DNA of 12,422 nucleotides. Source: Baffinella frigidus (lineage: Eukaryota; Cryptophyceae; Cryptomonadales; Baffinellaceae). A model generated the notes under the pieces. It made no database searches, was not told the origin of the DNA, and saw nothing but the letters and a program-made list of their open reading frames with translations. Positions within the stretch are counted from its first letter, which is position 1; each line of letters begins with the position of its first letter. The stretch spans positions 274,375 to 286,796 of the forward strand of contig MU646708.1 in the NCBI GenBank assembly GCA_026770585.1, written 5' to 3'. Positions 5,906-12,217 of this stretch are shown piece by piece. The position numbers and the translations under genes were made by a program.

Positions 5906-5942
5906 GCTAGCGTCTGGGCGACGCCTCGCGTGGCGCTGTGTC

Positions 5943-5952
5943 TGTAAATAAA
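5943..5952 (+). terminator. TGTAAATAAA, likely polyadenylation signal of the 137-aa gene
   Basis: Combines TGTAAA and AATAAA 38 bases after the stop codon. The same decamer ends the RetF repeats (minus strand near 6857 and plus near 12263), suggesting a general 3'-end signal here. Confidence 0.5.
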
Positions 5953-6309
5953 AAGCGAGATGCGCACAGTTCTGCGAACCATGAAGCGGCGCGAGCACGA
6001 GGCGCCTCGCTGGTCCGTGCGTGCCCACCTCTGCGGCACGCGCCTGTTCGGTCTTCGAAGCGGTGCGGCGGCGGTGCGAGCCCCGGGCGCGGTGCTTGCC
6101 GACGGCCACGCGCGGCCCACTAGCGATTTACATTGGATCGGGGTCGGATCCGACCCCGATGCGAGGTAGAATCGAAGACCTTCCAGGGCGCTATTTGAGC
6201 CACTTGAGGCGGCTGGTAGGCGTGCAGTTTCGTGCAGCTTCGTTGCGTGCACGCTCGGTCCCCGTCCCTGGTGCGTTGACGCCGCTCCTGTCCCTTCTCG
6301 CCGCTCCCG
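5953..6309. other. GC-rich flank, no supported gene
   Basis: Very GC-rich to about 6120, then mixed. Open frames exist on both strands but are Arg/Ala/His-rich and overlap each other, as expected of GC-rich non-coding DNA. I cannot exclude that this is part of another exon. Confidence 0.5.
6137..6160. repeat. Perfect 24-bp palindrome centred on GGATCC
   Basis: Self-complementary over 24 bases with GGGGTC/GACCCC arms and no loop, at the point where the GC-rich flank ends. Confidence 0.85.
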
Positions 6310-6431
6310 TACAGGGGTACCTCGCTCATAAGAAACCGCCCCCCCCCCTAAGACCACCTCAGGACCCTAGGCATGGTCCTACTGTAGGGTCCCAGGGGGG
6401 GGCGGTTTCTTATCAGCGAGGTACCCCTGTA
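6310..6431. mobile_element. HPE-1 hairpin element, full length
   Basis: TACAGGGGTACCTCGCTC to GCGAGGTACCCCTGTA. The core is CCTAAGACCACCTCAGGACC...GGCATGGTCC, a subtype shared with the copies at 9062 and 11977. The translation of its right end gives the MSEVPLY-like peptide on the minus strand. Confidence 0.95.
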
Positions 6432-6468
6432 GTTTGGGTTCGTTGTGGGATGGACGGTGGACTATCGG

Positions 6469-6538
6469 TTTGCCCGAGTGGTTAAGGCGGCGCACCTACA
6501 CGCCTGAGGTCTCTGGTTCGAGTCCCGGCTTGGGTTTT
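6469..6538 (+). tRNA. tRNA-like sequence (Ser/Leu-type D arm), probably a pseudo-tRNA or SINE head
   Basis: TTGCCCGAGTGGTTAAGGC resembles the A box and D arm of class II tRNAs, with a GCC/GGC stem. GGTTCGAGTCC at 6515-6525 is an exact B box, and the T arm TCTGG/CCCGG has one mismatch. TTTT follows at 6535-6538. However, the anticodon arm is irregular (GGCG, an 8-nt loop CACCTACA, CGCC) and no proper 7-bp acceptor stem can be formed. A working tRNA is therefore unlikely; a pol III promoter is plausible. Confidence 0.4.
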
Positions 6539-6750
6539 GTGCGACCCACGCAGCGGACTACAAAGGGGTTCCCCACGGGGGTGCACCCTTGCGATCGCCA
6601 ATAAGTAGACCGGGTTGACTTAAATAGCTCCAATAGCTTCAGGGGCCTAGGGCCGCCTTACAGCCATAGCACGCCTGATAGGGGGGAGGTTAAGGCACGG
6701 GTTAGGCAATAACGGCGAAACCTCTTTAATAAATTCAGTAATCAGTAATC
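6469..6750 (+). mobile_element. Putative tRNA-derived SINE
   Basis: A tRNA-like head at 6469-6538 is followed by about 210 bp of body and a tail of CAGTAATCAGTAATC at 6736-6750. The last 57 bp recur inverted at 3398-3454 with one mismatch, and the tail heptamer recurs at 2245-2263. A pol III head, body and simple-repeat tail is the classic SINE layout. The link between head and tail rests on this one long copy, so the boundaries are inference. Confidence 0.4.
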
Positions 6751-6844
6751 GGAACGACATTGAACAAGAGGCTCTGATTCTGATTGCAGGCTCGGGTTGT
6801 ACGCTCTGTCTTCTCCTTCGCACCCTCGCTCCCCAGAAGATGGA

Positions 6845-6950
6845 GGTGCTTTGGTGCTTTTATTTACACTCACGTCGAAGGCCACATCCCACCTCACTCT
6901 TGAGGAGTTGGGAGTAATCTACGGATGAGTTCCTCGACTCTACCCATGCA
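6845..6950 (-). mobile_element. RetF retroposon-like repeat, minus strand, uninterrupted
   Basis: Read on minus: GGGTAGAGTCGAGGAACTC, ATCCGTAGATTACTCCC, AACTCCTCAAGAGTGAGGTG, then GTGAGTGTAAATAAAAGC and ACCAAAGCACC. Positions 6845-6913 match 12218-12286 (69 bp) with only a few differences, all near GGTGGGA/GGTAAGC. It serves as the empty-site reference for the interrupted copy at 1961-2176. Confidence 0.75.
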
Positions 6951-7012
6951 GGTTCAGCCGAGTCTCCTTTAGGTGGTGGTGTGAGAGTCCACCGGCACGC
7001 CACGCTAGGAAG

Positions 7013-7136
7013 TACAGGGGTACCTCGCTCATAAGCAAGCGCCCCCCAGCTAGGATCAGCATAGGGCCCTAGGCATCGGTATATGAACAGTAGGGTCTTA
7101 GCGGGGGGGCGCTTTCTTGTGAGCGAGGTGCCCATA
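7013..7136. mobile_element. HPE-1 hairpin element, diverged
   Basis: TACAGGGGTACCTCGCTCAT, then AAGCAAGCGCC, a core with CATCGGTATATGAACAGTAGG, and a right end GCGAGGTGCCCATATG instead of CCCCTGTA. It directly abuts an HPE-2 element at 7141. Confidence 0.85.
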
Positions 7137-7140
7137 TGGT

Positions 7141-7247
7141 ATACCCCTTAAGTGACCAGGCCGTCAAATTTGATGGCCAAGAGGTCCTAGGCATGTCCTA
7201 GGGTCCTACGGTAGGGTGTATGGGCCTACTGGGCACTTAGGGGATAT
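7141..7247. mobile_element. HPE-2 hairpin element
   Basis: Starts ATACCCCTTAAGTGACCA, continues with GGCCGTCAAATTTGATGGCC and a GGTCCTACGGTAGGG core, and ends GGGCACTTAGGGGATAT. Orientation is opposite to the copy at 8404. Confidence 0.88.
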
Positions 7248-7320
7248 CTCTCGAAGCTGACCGTGGCCTTTTTGTGACATCTACAAGTGGCTGCGTACAA
7301 CCGCTTTGGCAGGATGGCTC

Positions 7321-7450
7321 TACAGGGGTACAGGGGTACCTCGCTCATAAGAAACCGCCCCCCCCTAGGACCCTACAGTAGGCCTATGCCTAGGGCCCTA
7401 CGGTGGTCCTTGGGGGGGGGGGTGTTTCTTATGAGCGAGGTACCCCTGTA
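7321..7450. mobile_element. HPE-1 hairpin element with duplicated left terminus
   Basis: TACAGGGG is repeated twice before TACCTCGCTCATAAG. The core is in the opposite orientation to most copies (CCTACAGTAGGCCTATGCC). After the right end CCCCTGTA comes CCTCGCTCATAA, another terminus fragment sharing the TA. The long peptide readable across it is a product of the transposon. Confidence 0.92.
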
Positions 7451-7470
7451 CCTCGCTCATAACTCGAGGG

Positions 7471-7830
7471 GTCCGTTAGGTCCTTTAGGTTCTTTTAACT
7501 CCCAACATAGGCGGACACCGGAACGTATCCTGCAGAAAAGCCGTGCTTCCTTTCGGATCACATCAGGCCCCCCGTTGCAGAAGGATCGCGGCAGGAACCG
7601 GCTAAAGGGTATCCTCATCAATTCTTCCTCGCGTCGTACCTTTAGGTCCTTGAGGTTCTTCGAGCTCCCAACATAGGCGGACACCGGAGCTGGTCCTTTA
7701 GGTCCTTTAGGTTCTTCGAGCTCTCAACATAGGCGGACACCGGAACGTATCCTGCAGAATGGCCATGCTTCCTTTCTGCAGGATGGTTCTGCAGAAAAGC
7801 CATGCTTCCTTTCGGATCACATTCAGGCCC
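7471..7830 (+). repeat. RepC cluster: three copies in tandem
   Basis: Copies at about 7471-7570, 7637-7689 (partial) and 7691-7830. Each starts with a TTTAGGTCCTTTAGGTTCTT-like leader, then CAACATAGGCGGACACCGGA; the fuller two continue ACGTATCCTGCAGAA and GCTTCCTTTCGGATCACAT. The third carries an internal duplication of CTGCAG...GCCATGCTTCCTTTC. No coding potential is evident. Related copies lie at 8934, 10377 (minus) and 10868. Confidence 0.8.
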
Positions 7831-7849
7831 ACGCGGGGAACGGAAATAT

Positions 7850-7952
7850 ATCCCTTAAGTGGCCATGCCCTCAAATTTGTAGGCCAAGAAGTCCCAGGCA
7901 GGTCCTAGGGTCCTACGGTAGGGCGTAGGAGCCTACTGGCCACTTAAGGGAT
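7850..7952. mobile_element. HPE-2 hairpin element, 103 bp
   Basis: ATCCCTTAAGTGGCCA to TGGCCACTTAAGGGAT, a perfect 16-bp terminal inverted repeat. The flanking bases TAT...ATA suggest TA target duplication or a slightly longer terminus. Confidence 0.93.
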
Positions 7953-7983
7953 AGCAAAGAAATGGCGATGAGGGGAGCATGCC

Positions 7984-8105
7984 TACAGGGGTACCTCGCT
8001 CATAAGAAACCGCCCCCCCCCTAGGGACCACCCTAGGGCCCTAGGCATAGGCCTACTGTAGGGTCCTAGGGGGGGGCGGTTTCTTATGAGCGAGGTACCC
8101 CTGTA
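7984..8105. mobile_element. HPE-1 hairpin element, near-perfect stem
   Basis: The cleanest copy: both arms of about 40 bp are complementary except for the length of the C and G runs, around a core TAGGGCCCTAGGCATAGGCC. It is flanked by TA on each side. If transcribed it would fold into a long hairpin. Confidence 0.96.
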
Positions 8106-8260
8106 CGGGTCCTCCGCTGACATCCTACAGGGCTTCTGGCCGAGGTAGGACCAGAAGCAGGCACAGGAGTTAATCGACCTCCGATCGGACGCCCGCGCTG
8201 ATTAAGGACACGCACTCTTGCACAGTGGCGCTTCAAATGTCGAGGTGGGATCGTAATAGC

Positions 8261-8387
8261 TACAGGGGTACCTCGCTCATAAGAAACTGCCTCCCCCCTA
8301 GGACTTCCGTAGGGCCCTAGGCATAGGCCTACATGTACTCTAGGGTCCTAGGGGGAGGCGGTTTCTTATGAGCGAGGTCCCCCTGTA
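8261..8387. mobile_element. HPE-1 hairpin element with TACATGTA in its core
   Basis: Typical termini and arms, but GGCCTACTGTAGGG of other copies is replaced by GGCCTACATGTACTCTAGGG. The extra six bases form TACATGTA at 8330-8337. Confidence 0.93.
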
Positions 8388-8403
8388 GCCTATGCCTATG
8401 ACC

Positions 8404-8507
8404 TATCCCCTAAGTGACCAGTAGGCTCATACGCCCTACCGTAGGGTCCTAGGACCTGCCTAGGACCTCTTGGCCGTCAAATTTGGCGGCATGGGCACTT
8501 AAGGGAT
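8404..8507. mobile_element. HPE-2 hairpin element, 104 bp
   Basis: ATCCCCTAAGTGACCAGTAG to GGGCACTTAAGGGAT, with core GCCCTACCGTAGGGTCCTAG and a GGCCGTCAAATTTGGCGGC inner palindrome. It lies 16 bp from an HPE-1 copy. Confidence 0.93.
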
Positions 8508-8509
8508 AG

Positions 8510-8565
8510 CCCAGGTCCTAGGGCCCTACGGTAGGGCGTATGCGCCTACTGGCCACTTAAGGGAT
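8510..8565. mobile_element. HPE-2 solo right half
   Basis: CAGGTCCTAGGGCCCTACGG, then GCGTATGCGCCTACTGGCCA and CTTAAGGGAT, attached to the previous copy. The left half is missing. Confidence 0.85.
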
Positions 8566-8593
8566 AAGAACACGGGGGCTCCCAGATCGGTCG

Positions 8594-8689
8594 GTTTGCT
8601 TAAATTAGTACCACAGGTACTAATTGTTTGCTTAAATTAGTACCACAGGGTTGACTAAACGCAAGATTTAGTCAAGCCTCTGGTACTAA
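8594..8689. mobile_element. RepE foldback element with a 24-bp direct duplication
   Basis: TTAGTACCACAGGGTTGACT (arm 8637-8659) pairs with 8667-8689, ending CTCTGGTACTAA: 23 bp with two mismatches and a 7-nt loop. A 24-bp stretch beginning GTTTGCTTAAATTAGTACC occurs at 8594 and 8626, so the left arm is duplicated. A second, shorter copy lies at 11519. Confidence 0.75.
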
Positions 8690-8743
8690 ATAAAGAAAAC
8701 GGGGAACCCAAATCCGGTCTGGGTTCTTAAGTTATGGTTTCTT

Positions 8744-8852
8744 ATCCCTCAAGTGGCAATGCGGTCAAATTTGACCGCAAAGAGATCGTAGGCAAGTACT
8801 AGGACCCTACGGTAGGACGTATGAGCCTACAGGCCACTTACATGTAAGGGAT
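8744..8852. mobile_element. HPE-2 hairpin element with TACATGTA in its right terminus
   Basis: Starts ATCCCTCAAGTGGCAATGCG and contains GGTCAAATTTGACC. The right terminus reads GGCCACTTACATGTAAGGGA instead of GGCCACTTAAGGGA, so six bases (CATGTA) were gained at the TA of CTTAAG. Confidence 0.92.
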
Positions 8853-8933
8853 AGCCCATAGCCTATGTAGCCTATCATGGCTATCATAGCTAAAATAGGC
8901 AGGGCTTCCTACATGGCTGCTAGCGGAGGTAGA

Positions 8934-9020
8934 AACCTTTAGGATCTTTTAGGATTTAAATGCTCCCGACATATGCCAACGACACGCCCTTCCGTAGAAA
9001 GGACTGCAAAGAAAGCATTT
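8934..9020 (+). repeat. RepC copy
   Basis: CCTTTAGGATCTTTTAGGAT, then CCAACGACACGCCCTTCCGT and AGAAAGGACTGCAAAGAAAG. It matches 10868-10950 closely over the ACGACACGCCCTTCCGTAGA section. Confidence 0.75.
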
Positions 9021-9061
9021 TAACGAAGGTCGGTTGCTCGCCACCTACCAAGAAAGGCTCC

Positions 9062-9182
9062 TACAGGGGTACCTCGCTCATAAGAAACCGCCCCCCCCCT
9101 AGGACCACCGTAGGGCCCTAGGCATGGTCCTGCTGTAGGGTCCTAGGGGGGTGCGGTTTCTTATGAGCGAGGTACCCCTGTA
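9062..9182. mobile_element. HPE-1 hairpin element, full length
   Basis: TACAGGGGTACCTCGCTC to GCGAGGTACCCCTGTA, core subtype GGCATGGTCCTGCTGTAGGG, flanked by TA. Confidence 0.95.
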
Positions 9183-9253
9183 CGGGGTCGCGAACCGGCC
9201 CTCACAAGGTTCTTGCCATCCTAGTCCTAGGAATAGGCCTCCCGTACGACCCT

Positions 9254-9356
9254 ATCCCTTAAGTGGCCAGTAGGCTCATACGCCCTACCGTAGGGCCCTA
9301 GGACCTGACTAGGATCTCTTGGCCGTCACATTTGACGGCATGGCCACTTAAGGGAT
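9254..9356. mobile_element. HPE-2 hairpin element, 103 bp
   Basis: ATCCCTTAAGTGGCCAGTAG to ATGGCCACTTAAGGGAT; perfect 16-bp ends, core GCCCTACCGTAGGGCCCTAG, inner GGCCGTCACATTTGACGGC. Confidence 0.94.
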
Positions 9357-9365
9357 GGTAGGGGA

Positions 9366-9428
9366 CACAGGGGTACCTCGCTCATAAAAAGGGCCTCCTC
9401 CTACGACCCTACAGAACGCTTACGTCTA
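9366..9428. mobile_element. Truncated HPE-1 fused to the telomere-like array
   Basis: CACAGGGGTACCTCGCTCAT continues into a degraded core (CTACGACCCTACAGAACGCT, TACGTCTAGGG) and then stops at CCCTAAACCC. The whole right arm is missing, so the array replaced or captured it. Confidence 0.8.
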
Positions 9429-10199
9429 GGGCCCTAAACCCTCATCCCTAAATCCTAAACCCTGAACCCTAAACATTAAACACTAAACCCTAAACCCTGA
9501 ACCATAAACTCTTAACTCTAAACCCCAAACCCCAACCCCAAAAACATAAACCCTCAACCCTAAACCCTGAACCCTAAACCCTAAACTCTAAACCTTGAAC
9601 CCGGAACCCTGAACCCTGAACCCTAAACACTAAACCCTAAACCTTAAACCCTAAACACTAAACTCTGAACCCTACACCCTAAACCCTAAACCCTGAACCC
9701 TAAACCTCAAATACTACACCTTACGCCCTGAGCCCTACATGTAAGCCCTGAACCCCAAACCTTAAACCCTGAACCCTAAACTCTTAACCCTAAACCCTAA
9801 ACACTAAGCACTAAACCCTAAACATTAAACCCTAAATGCTAAACCCTGAGCCCTACATGTAAGCCCTAAACCCTAAACCCTAAACCCTAAACCCTAAACC
9901 CTAAACCCTAAAACCTAAACCCTAAATCATAAACCCTACACCCGAAAACCCTAAACCTTACACTTCAAATCATAACCCCTACACCCTAAGCTCTGAACAC
10001 TAACTTCTAGACCATAAACTCTAAGCCCTGAGCCCTAAACCCTAAACCCTAATCCCTGAATCCTAAACCCTAAACCCTAATCCCTAAATCCCTAATCCCT
10101 AAACCCTAAACCCTAAACCCTAAACCCAAAACCTTAAATCCTAATCCCTAAACCCTTAACCCTAAACCCTAAACCCTAAACCCTAAACCCTAAACCCTG
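9429..10199 (+). repeat. Large interstitial telomere-like array (CCCTAAA)n, about 770 bp
   Basis: More than 100 heptamers, mostly CCCTAAA with CCCTGAA, CACTAAA, CCCTACA and CCTTAAA variants. The purest runs are at 9868-9905 and 10153-10195. TACATGTA interrupts it twice (9736-9743, 9854-9861). Unique DNA continues beyond 10200, so this is not a chromosome end. No gene. Confidence 0.95.
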
Positions 10200-10245
10200 A
10201 CCGGTCGACAGACTTTGAAACAAAGGTCAGATTTGAGGTGCCCTC

Positions 10246-10295
10246 CGGACCTTCCATCAAAAGTGAACTTCGGACCTTTCATCAAAAGTCAACTT
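10246..10295. repeat. Tandem repeat, 25 bp x 2
   Basis: CGGACCTTCCATCAAAAGTG then AACTT, repeated directly with two or three changes (CGGACCTTTCATCAAAAGTC). It starts just after the telomere-like array. Confidence 0.9.
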
Positions 10296-10376
10296 GCCCC
10301 GAGCAAGTTAGCTTCAAAGATTTTCTAGTGCAAATTTGGTCACGTACCCCGCGGAATTCCGTGTAGTCGAAAACCC

Positions 10377-10583
10377 TCGTGCACTGGAGCCCTAAATGCG
10401 ATCCGCAAGCAAAAATGCCTTTTCCTGCAGATCTTATCTAGGACGTACGGAAGGGCGAGGTTCTGCAGTTCTACATGGGACGTGACTTGTGTAAAGTCGC
10501 TCCGGCTATCTCTATGTGAGGTATTATCCCCAGAGAGGTCTTCGGCGATGTTGGGAGTATTTAAACCCTAAAGGACCTCAATT
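10377..10583 (-). repeat. RepC copy, minus strand
   Basis: The reverse complement has CCTTTAGGGTTTAAATACTC, CCAACATCGCCG, GCCCTTCCGTACGTC, AGATCTGCAGGAAAAGGCAT and TTTGCTTGCGGATCGC in the same order as the plus-strand copy at 10868-11000. About 60 extra bases lie in its middle. Confidence 0.65.
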
Positions 10584-10643
10584 TAGTCACGTACCCCGCG
10601 GAATTCCGCGTAGTCGAAGACCCTCGGTAGTCCACCATTCTAA

Positions 10644-10805
10644 TGGAAATATCGTTCCAATTTAGGACGACCGGACGGGCCCGCCTCAGACTTAACTGGT
10701 ACAAATTTTAAACTAAAGAGGTTTACAAGTGTTTTTTAGTGTTTTAGTCAGCATTATTTTAAAATTTGTACCACGAAACTGTCCTAAATTGGAACGATAT
10801 TCCCA
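10644..10805. mobile_element. Two-tier foldback element
   Basis: The outer arms 10644-10668 and 10781-10805 are inverted 25-mers with one mismatch (ATATCGTTCCAATTTAGGAC). The inner arms 10697-10712 and 10758-10773 are a perfect 16-bp pair (TGGTACAAATTTTAAA). The spacers are unequal (28 and 7 nt) and the 45-nt loop is T-rich. It is distinct in sequence from HPE-1, HPE-2 and RepE. Confidence 0.8.
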
Positions 10806-10867
10806 TGAATTCCGCATAGTCGAAAGCCTTCGGTAGTCCACTCGAAAACCCTGGGCAGTGCATGTGG

Positions 10868-11000
10868 ACTTTAGGTCCTTTAGGTTTTAATTTCGCCCAA
10901 CATAGCCCAACGACACGCCCTTCCGTAGAAAGGATCTGCAGAGAAAGCATTTTTTTTTTGCTTTCGGATCGCGTTGAGCTCTTCAGTGCAGAGGCTCGTG
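10868..11000 (+). repeat. RepC copy
   Basis: TTTAGGTCCTTTAGGTTTTA, CCAACGACACGCCCTTCCGT, GGATCTGCAGAGAAAGCATT, a T10 run, then GCTTTCGGATCGCGTTGAGC. Together with the minus-strand copy at 10377-10583 it brackets the foldback element. Confidence 0.75.
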
Positions 11001-11163
11001 AAGAGGGGATAAAGGGTTGGTTCTTTTGGGGGGTTTGAGTTGATCCAGAGGACCGCGCTCGCCCACACACCGAACCACAAGTCAGCCTTTATGAGGCTCA
11101 TGGTATCCCATGGTTGGAGCATAGGAGCTTCAGCCACGGATACCCCAGAGGAAAAAAAAATCC
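11001..11163. other. Unique stretch, no supported gene
   Basis: No repeat of the families above and no convincing frame; ends in an A9 run at 11152. Confidence 0.5.
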
Positions 11164-11325
11164 AAAAAGGTGAGATGGGTTGTGTGTGGGGGGGGGGGAG
11201 GTGAGATCAGCCAGACACCAAAGATTTCAAAAGATGAGAGGGATTGTGTGGGGGGGTGAGGTGAAATGAGTCAGACACCAAAGTTGAAAGAAGAGAGAAA
11301 TGTGGTTGTGTAGGGGTTTTCCCCA
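11164..11325. repeat. Degenerate tandem repeat, period about 60 bp
   Basis: GAGATGGGTTGTGTGTGGGG...CCAGACACCAAAG recurs as GAGAGGGATTGTGTGGGGG...TCAGACACCAAAG exactly 60 bp later and again, partly, as GAGAAATGTGGTTGTGTAGG. Length differences are absorbed by the G runs. Confidence 0.85.
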
Positions 11326-11443
11326 ATGTACGGACGTCAGTAAGGTTAAGGGCAACTACCTGTGAGCCTCGGTCGGACAGGTGACGAGCCTCGGTGGTTG
11401 ACTAATGAAGGTAAGTGAGGTAAACCCCCACGGTGGACTACCG
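11326..11443. other. Unique stretch, no supported gene
   Basis: GAGCCTCGGT occurs twice 25 bp apart (near 11367 and 11392). Nothing else recognised. Confidence 0.4.
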
Positions 11444-11475
11444 GCACAGGGGTATCTGGGCTATAAGAAACCAGA
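11444..11475. mobile_element. Degenerate HPE-1 left terminus
   Basis: CACAGGGGTATCTGGGCTAT then AAGAAACCAGAA, clearly related to the HPE-1 end but with several changes and no body. Confidence 0.7.
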
Positions 11476-11518
11476 ACCTAAGAACACAGATCGGATTCGG
11501 CCCCACGTTTTCTCAATG

Positions 11519-11569
11519 TAGTAACAGAGGGTTCACTTAATATTGTGTTTAGTCCACCCTCTGGTACTA
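11519..11569. mobile_element. RepE foldback element, second copy
   Basis: TAGTAACAGAGGGT (11519-11532) pairs with ACCCTCTGGTACTA (11556-11569), one mismatch. The right end GTTTAGTC...CTCTGGTACTAA matches the RepE right arm at 8667-8689. Confidence 0.7.
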
Positions 11570-11608
11570 ATTTAAGGAAACAGAAATCAATCGATGTCGG
11601 AGCACCAG

Positions 11609-11679
11609 TAGGGCTACGCCTAGTGTCCTATGGTGGTCCTAGGGGGGGTGCGCTTTCTTACGAGCGAGGTACCCCTGTA
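11609..11679. mobile_element. HPE-1 solo right half
   Basis: AGGGCTACGCCTAGTGTCCT, then ATGGTGGTCCTAGGGGGGG and TTTCTTACGAGCGAGG to CCCCTGTA. The left arm is absent. Confidence 0.88.
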
Positions 11680-11821
11680 TCCTGCAGGGTCAGACAACAA
11701 CCCCCGAAGGCGTGCAGGAGAGGCAGTCCGAGTCGTCTTATGCCCAACCTCCTTTCTTCATTACATCTTTAGACATCACCATCACGGAACCAAGTCCCCG
11801 TCAGCCTAGGAAGGCAGATGG

Positions 11822-12134
11822 TACAGGGGTACCTCGCTCACAAGAAACCAACCACCCCTAGGACCCTACAGTAGACAGAGCTCTGTCTCACAGTGCAGGG
11901 GTACCCCGCTCACAAGAAACTGCCCCCCCCCCTAGGACCACCGTAGGGCCCTAGGCTTAGCCCTACGGTAGGGACCTACAGGGGTACCTCGCTCATAAGA
12001 AACCGCCCCCCCCCTAGGACCACCGTAGGGCCATAGGCATGGTCCTACTGTAGGTTCCTAGGGGGTGGCGGTTTCTAATGAGCGAGGTACCCCTGTAGGA
12101 GAGGGCGGTTTCTTATGAGCGAGGTACCCATGTA
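11822..12134. mobile_element. Nest of four HPE-1 pieces
   Basis: A left half 11822-11875; a second left-plus-core piece 11894-11976, whose first base context is TGCAGGGG; a complete copy 11977-12097; and a bare right end 12098-12134 (GGCGGTTTCTTATGAGCG, then AGGTACCCATGTA). The complete copy appears to have inserted into an older one at the TA of ACCTACAG. AGAGCTCT...near 11877-11886 separates the first two. Confidence 0.9.
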
Positions 12135-12217
12135 AGCGCGTTGACCGACTATTCTCAAGTCAACATGCTGGGTTTGTGGGGCACTCTCGTCAACTTTGGC
12201 GCGGGAGAGCGCCCGGG
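12135..12217. other. Unique stretch between repeats
   Basis: No gene or repeat recognised apart from short GTCAAC motifs. Confidence 0.4.

Larger units (their letters stand above)
10335..10858 (+). repeat. RepD: three direct copies
   Basis: GTACCCCGCGGAATTCCGTG, then TAGTCGAAAACCCTCG, at about 10335-10379; a second at 10582-10634 (GAATTCCGCGTAGTCGAAGA, then CCCTCGGTAGTCCA); a third at 10807-10858 (GAATTCCGCATAGTCGAAAG). Copies one and three each border a RepC copy, so RepC and RepD may be parts of one larger unit. Confidence 0.75.

Noticed and set aside
5417-6109. 230-codon minus-strand frame opposite the 137-aa gene
   Set aside because: GC-rich coding DNA often leaves the opposite strand open. 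Its Arg/His/Leu-rich product mirrors the acidic block, while the plus strand has the upstream stop, start context and 3' signal.
5698-6357. 219-codon minus-strand frame
   Set aside because: It overlaps the GC-rich flank and begins inside an HPE-1 element, whose peptides (SYERGTPV) it includes.
6021-6485. 154-codon plus-strand frame after the 137-aa gene
   Set aside because: It reads from GC-rich non-coding DNA into HPE-1 and gives the stereotyped HPE-1 peptide.
6469-6538. Fully functional tRNA gene
   Set aside because: No acceptor stem pairs and the anticodon loop has eight bases, despite good A and B boxes.
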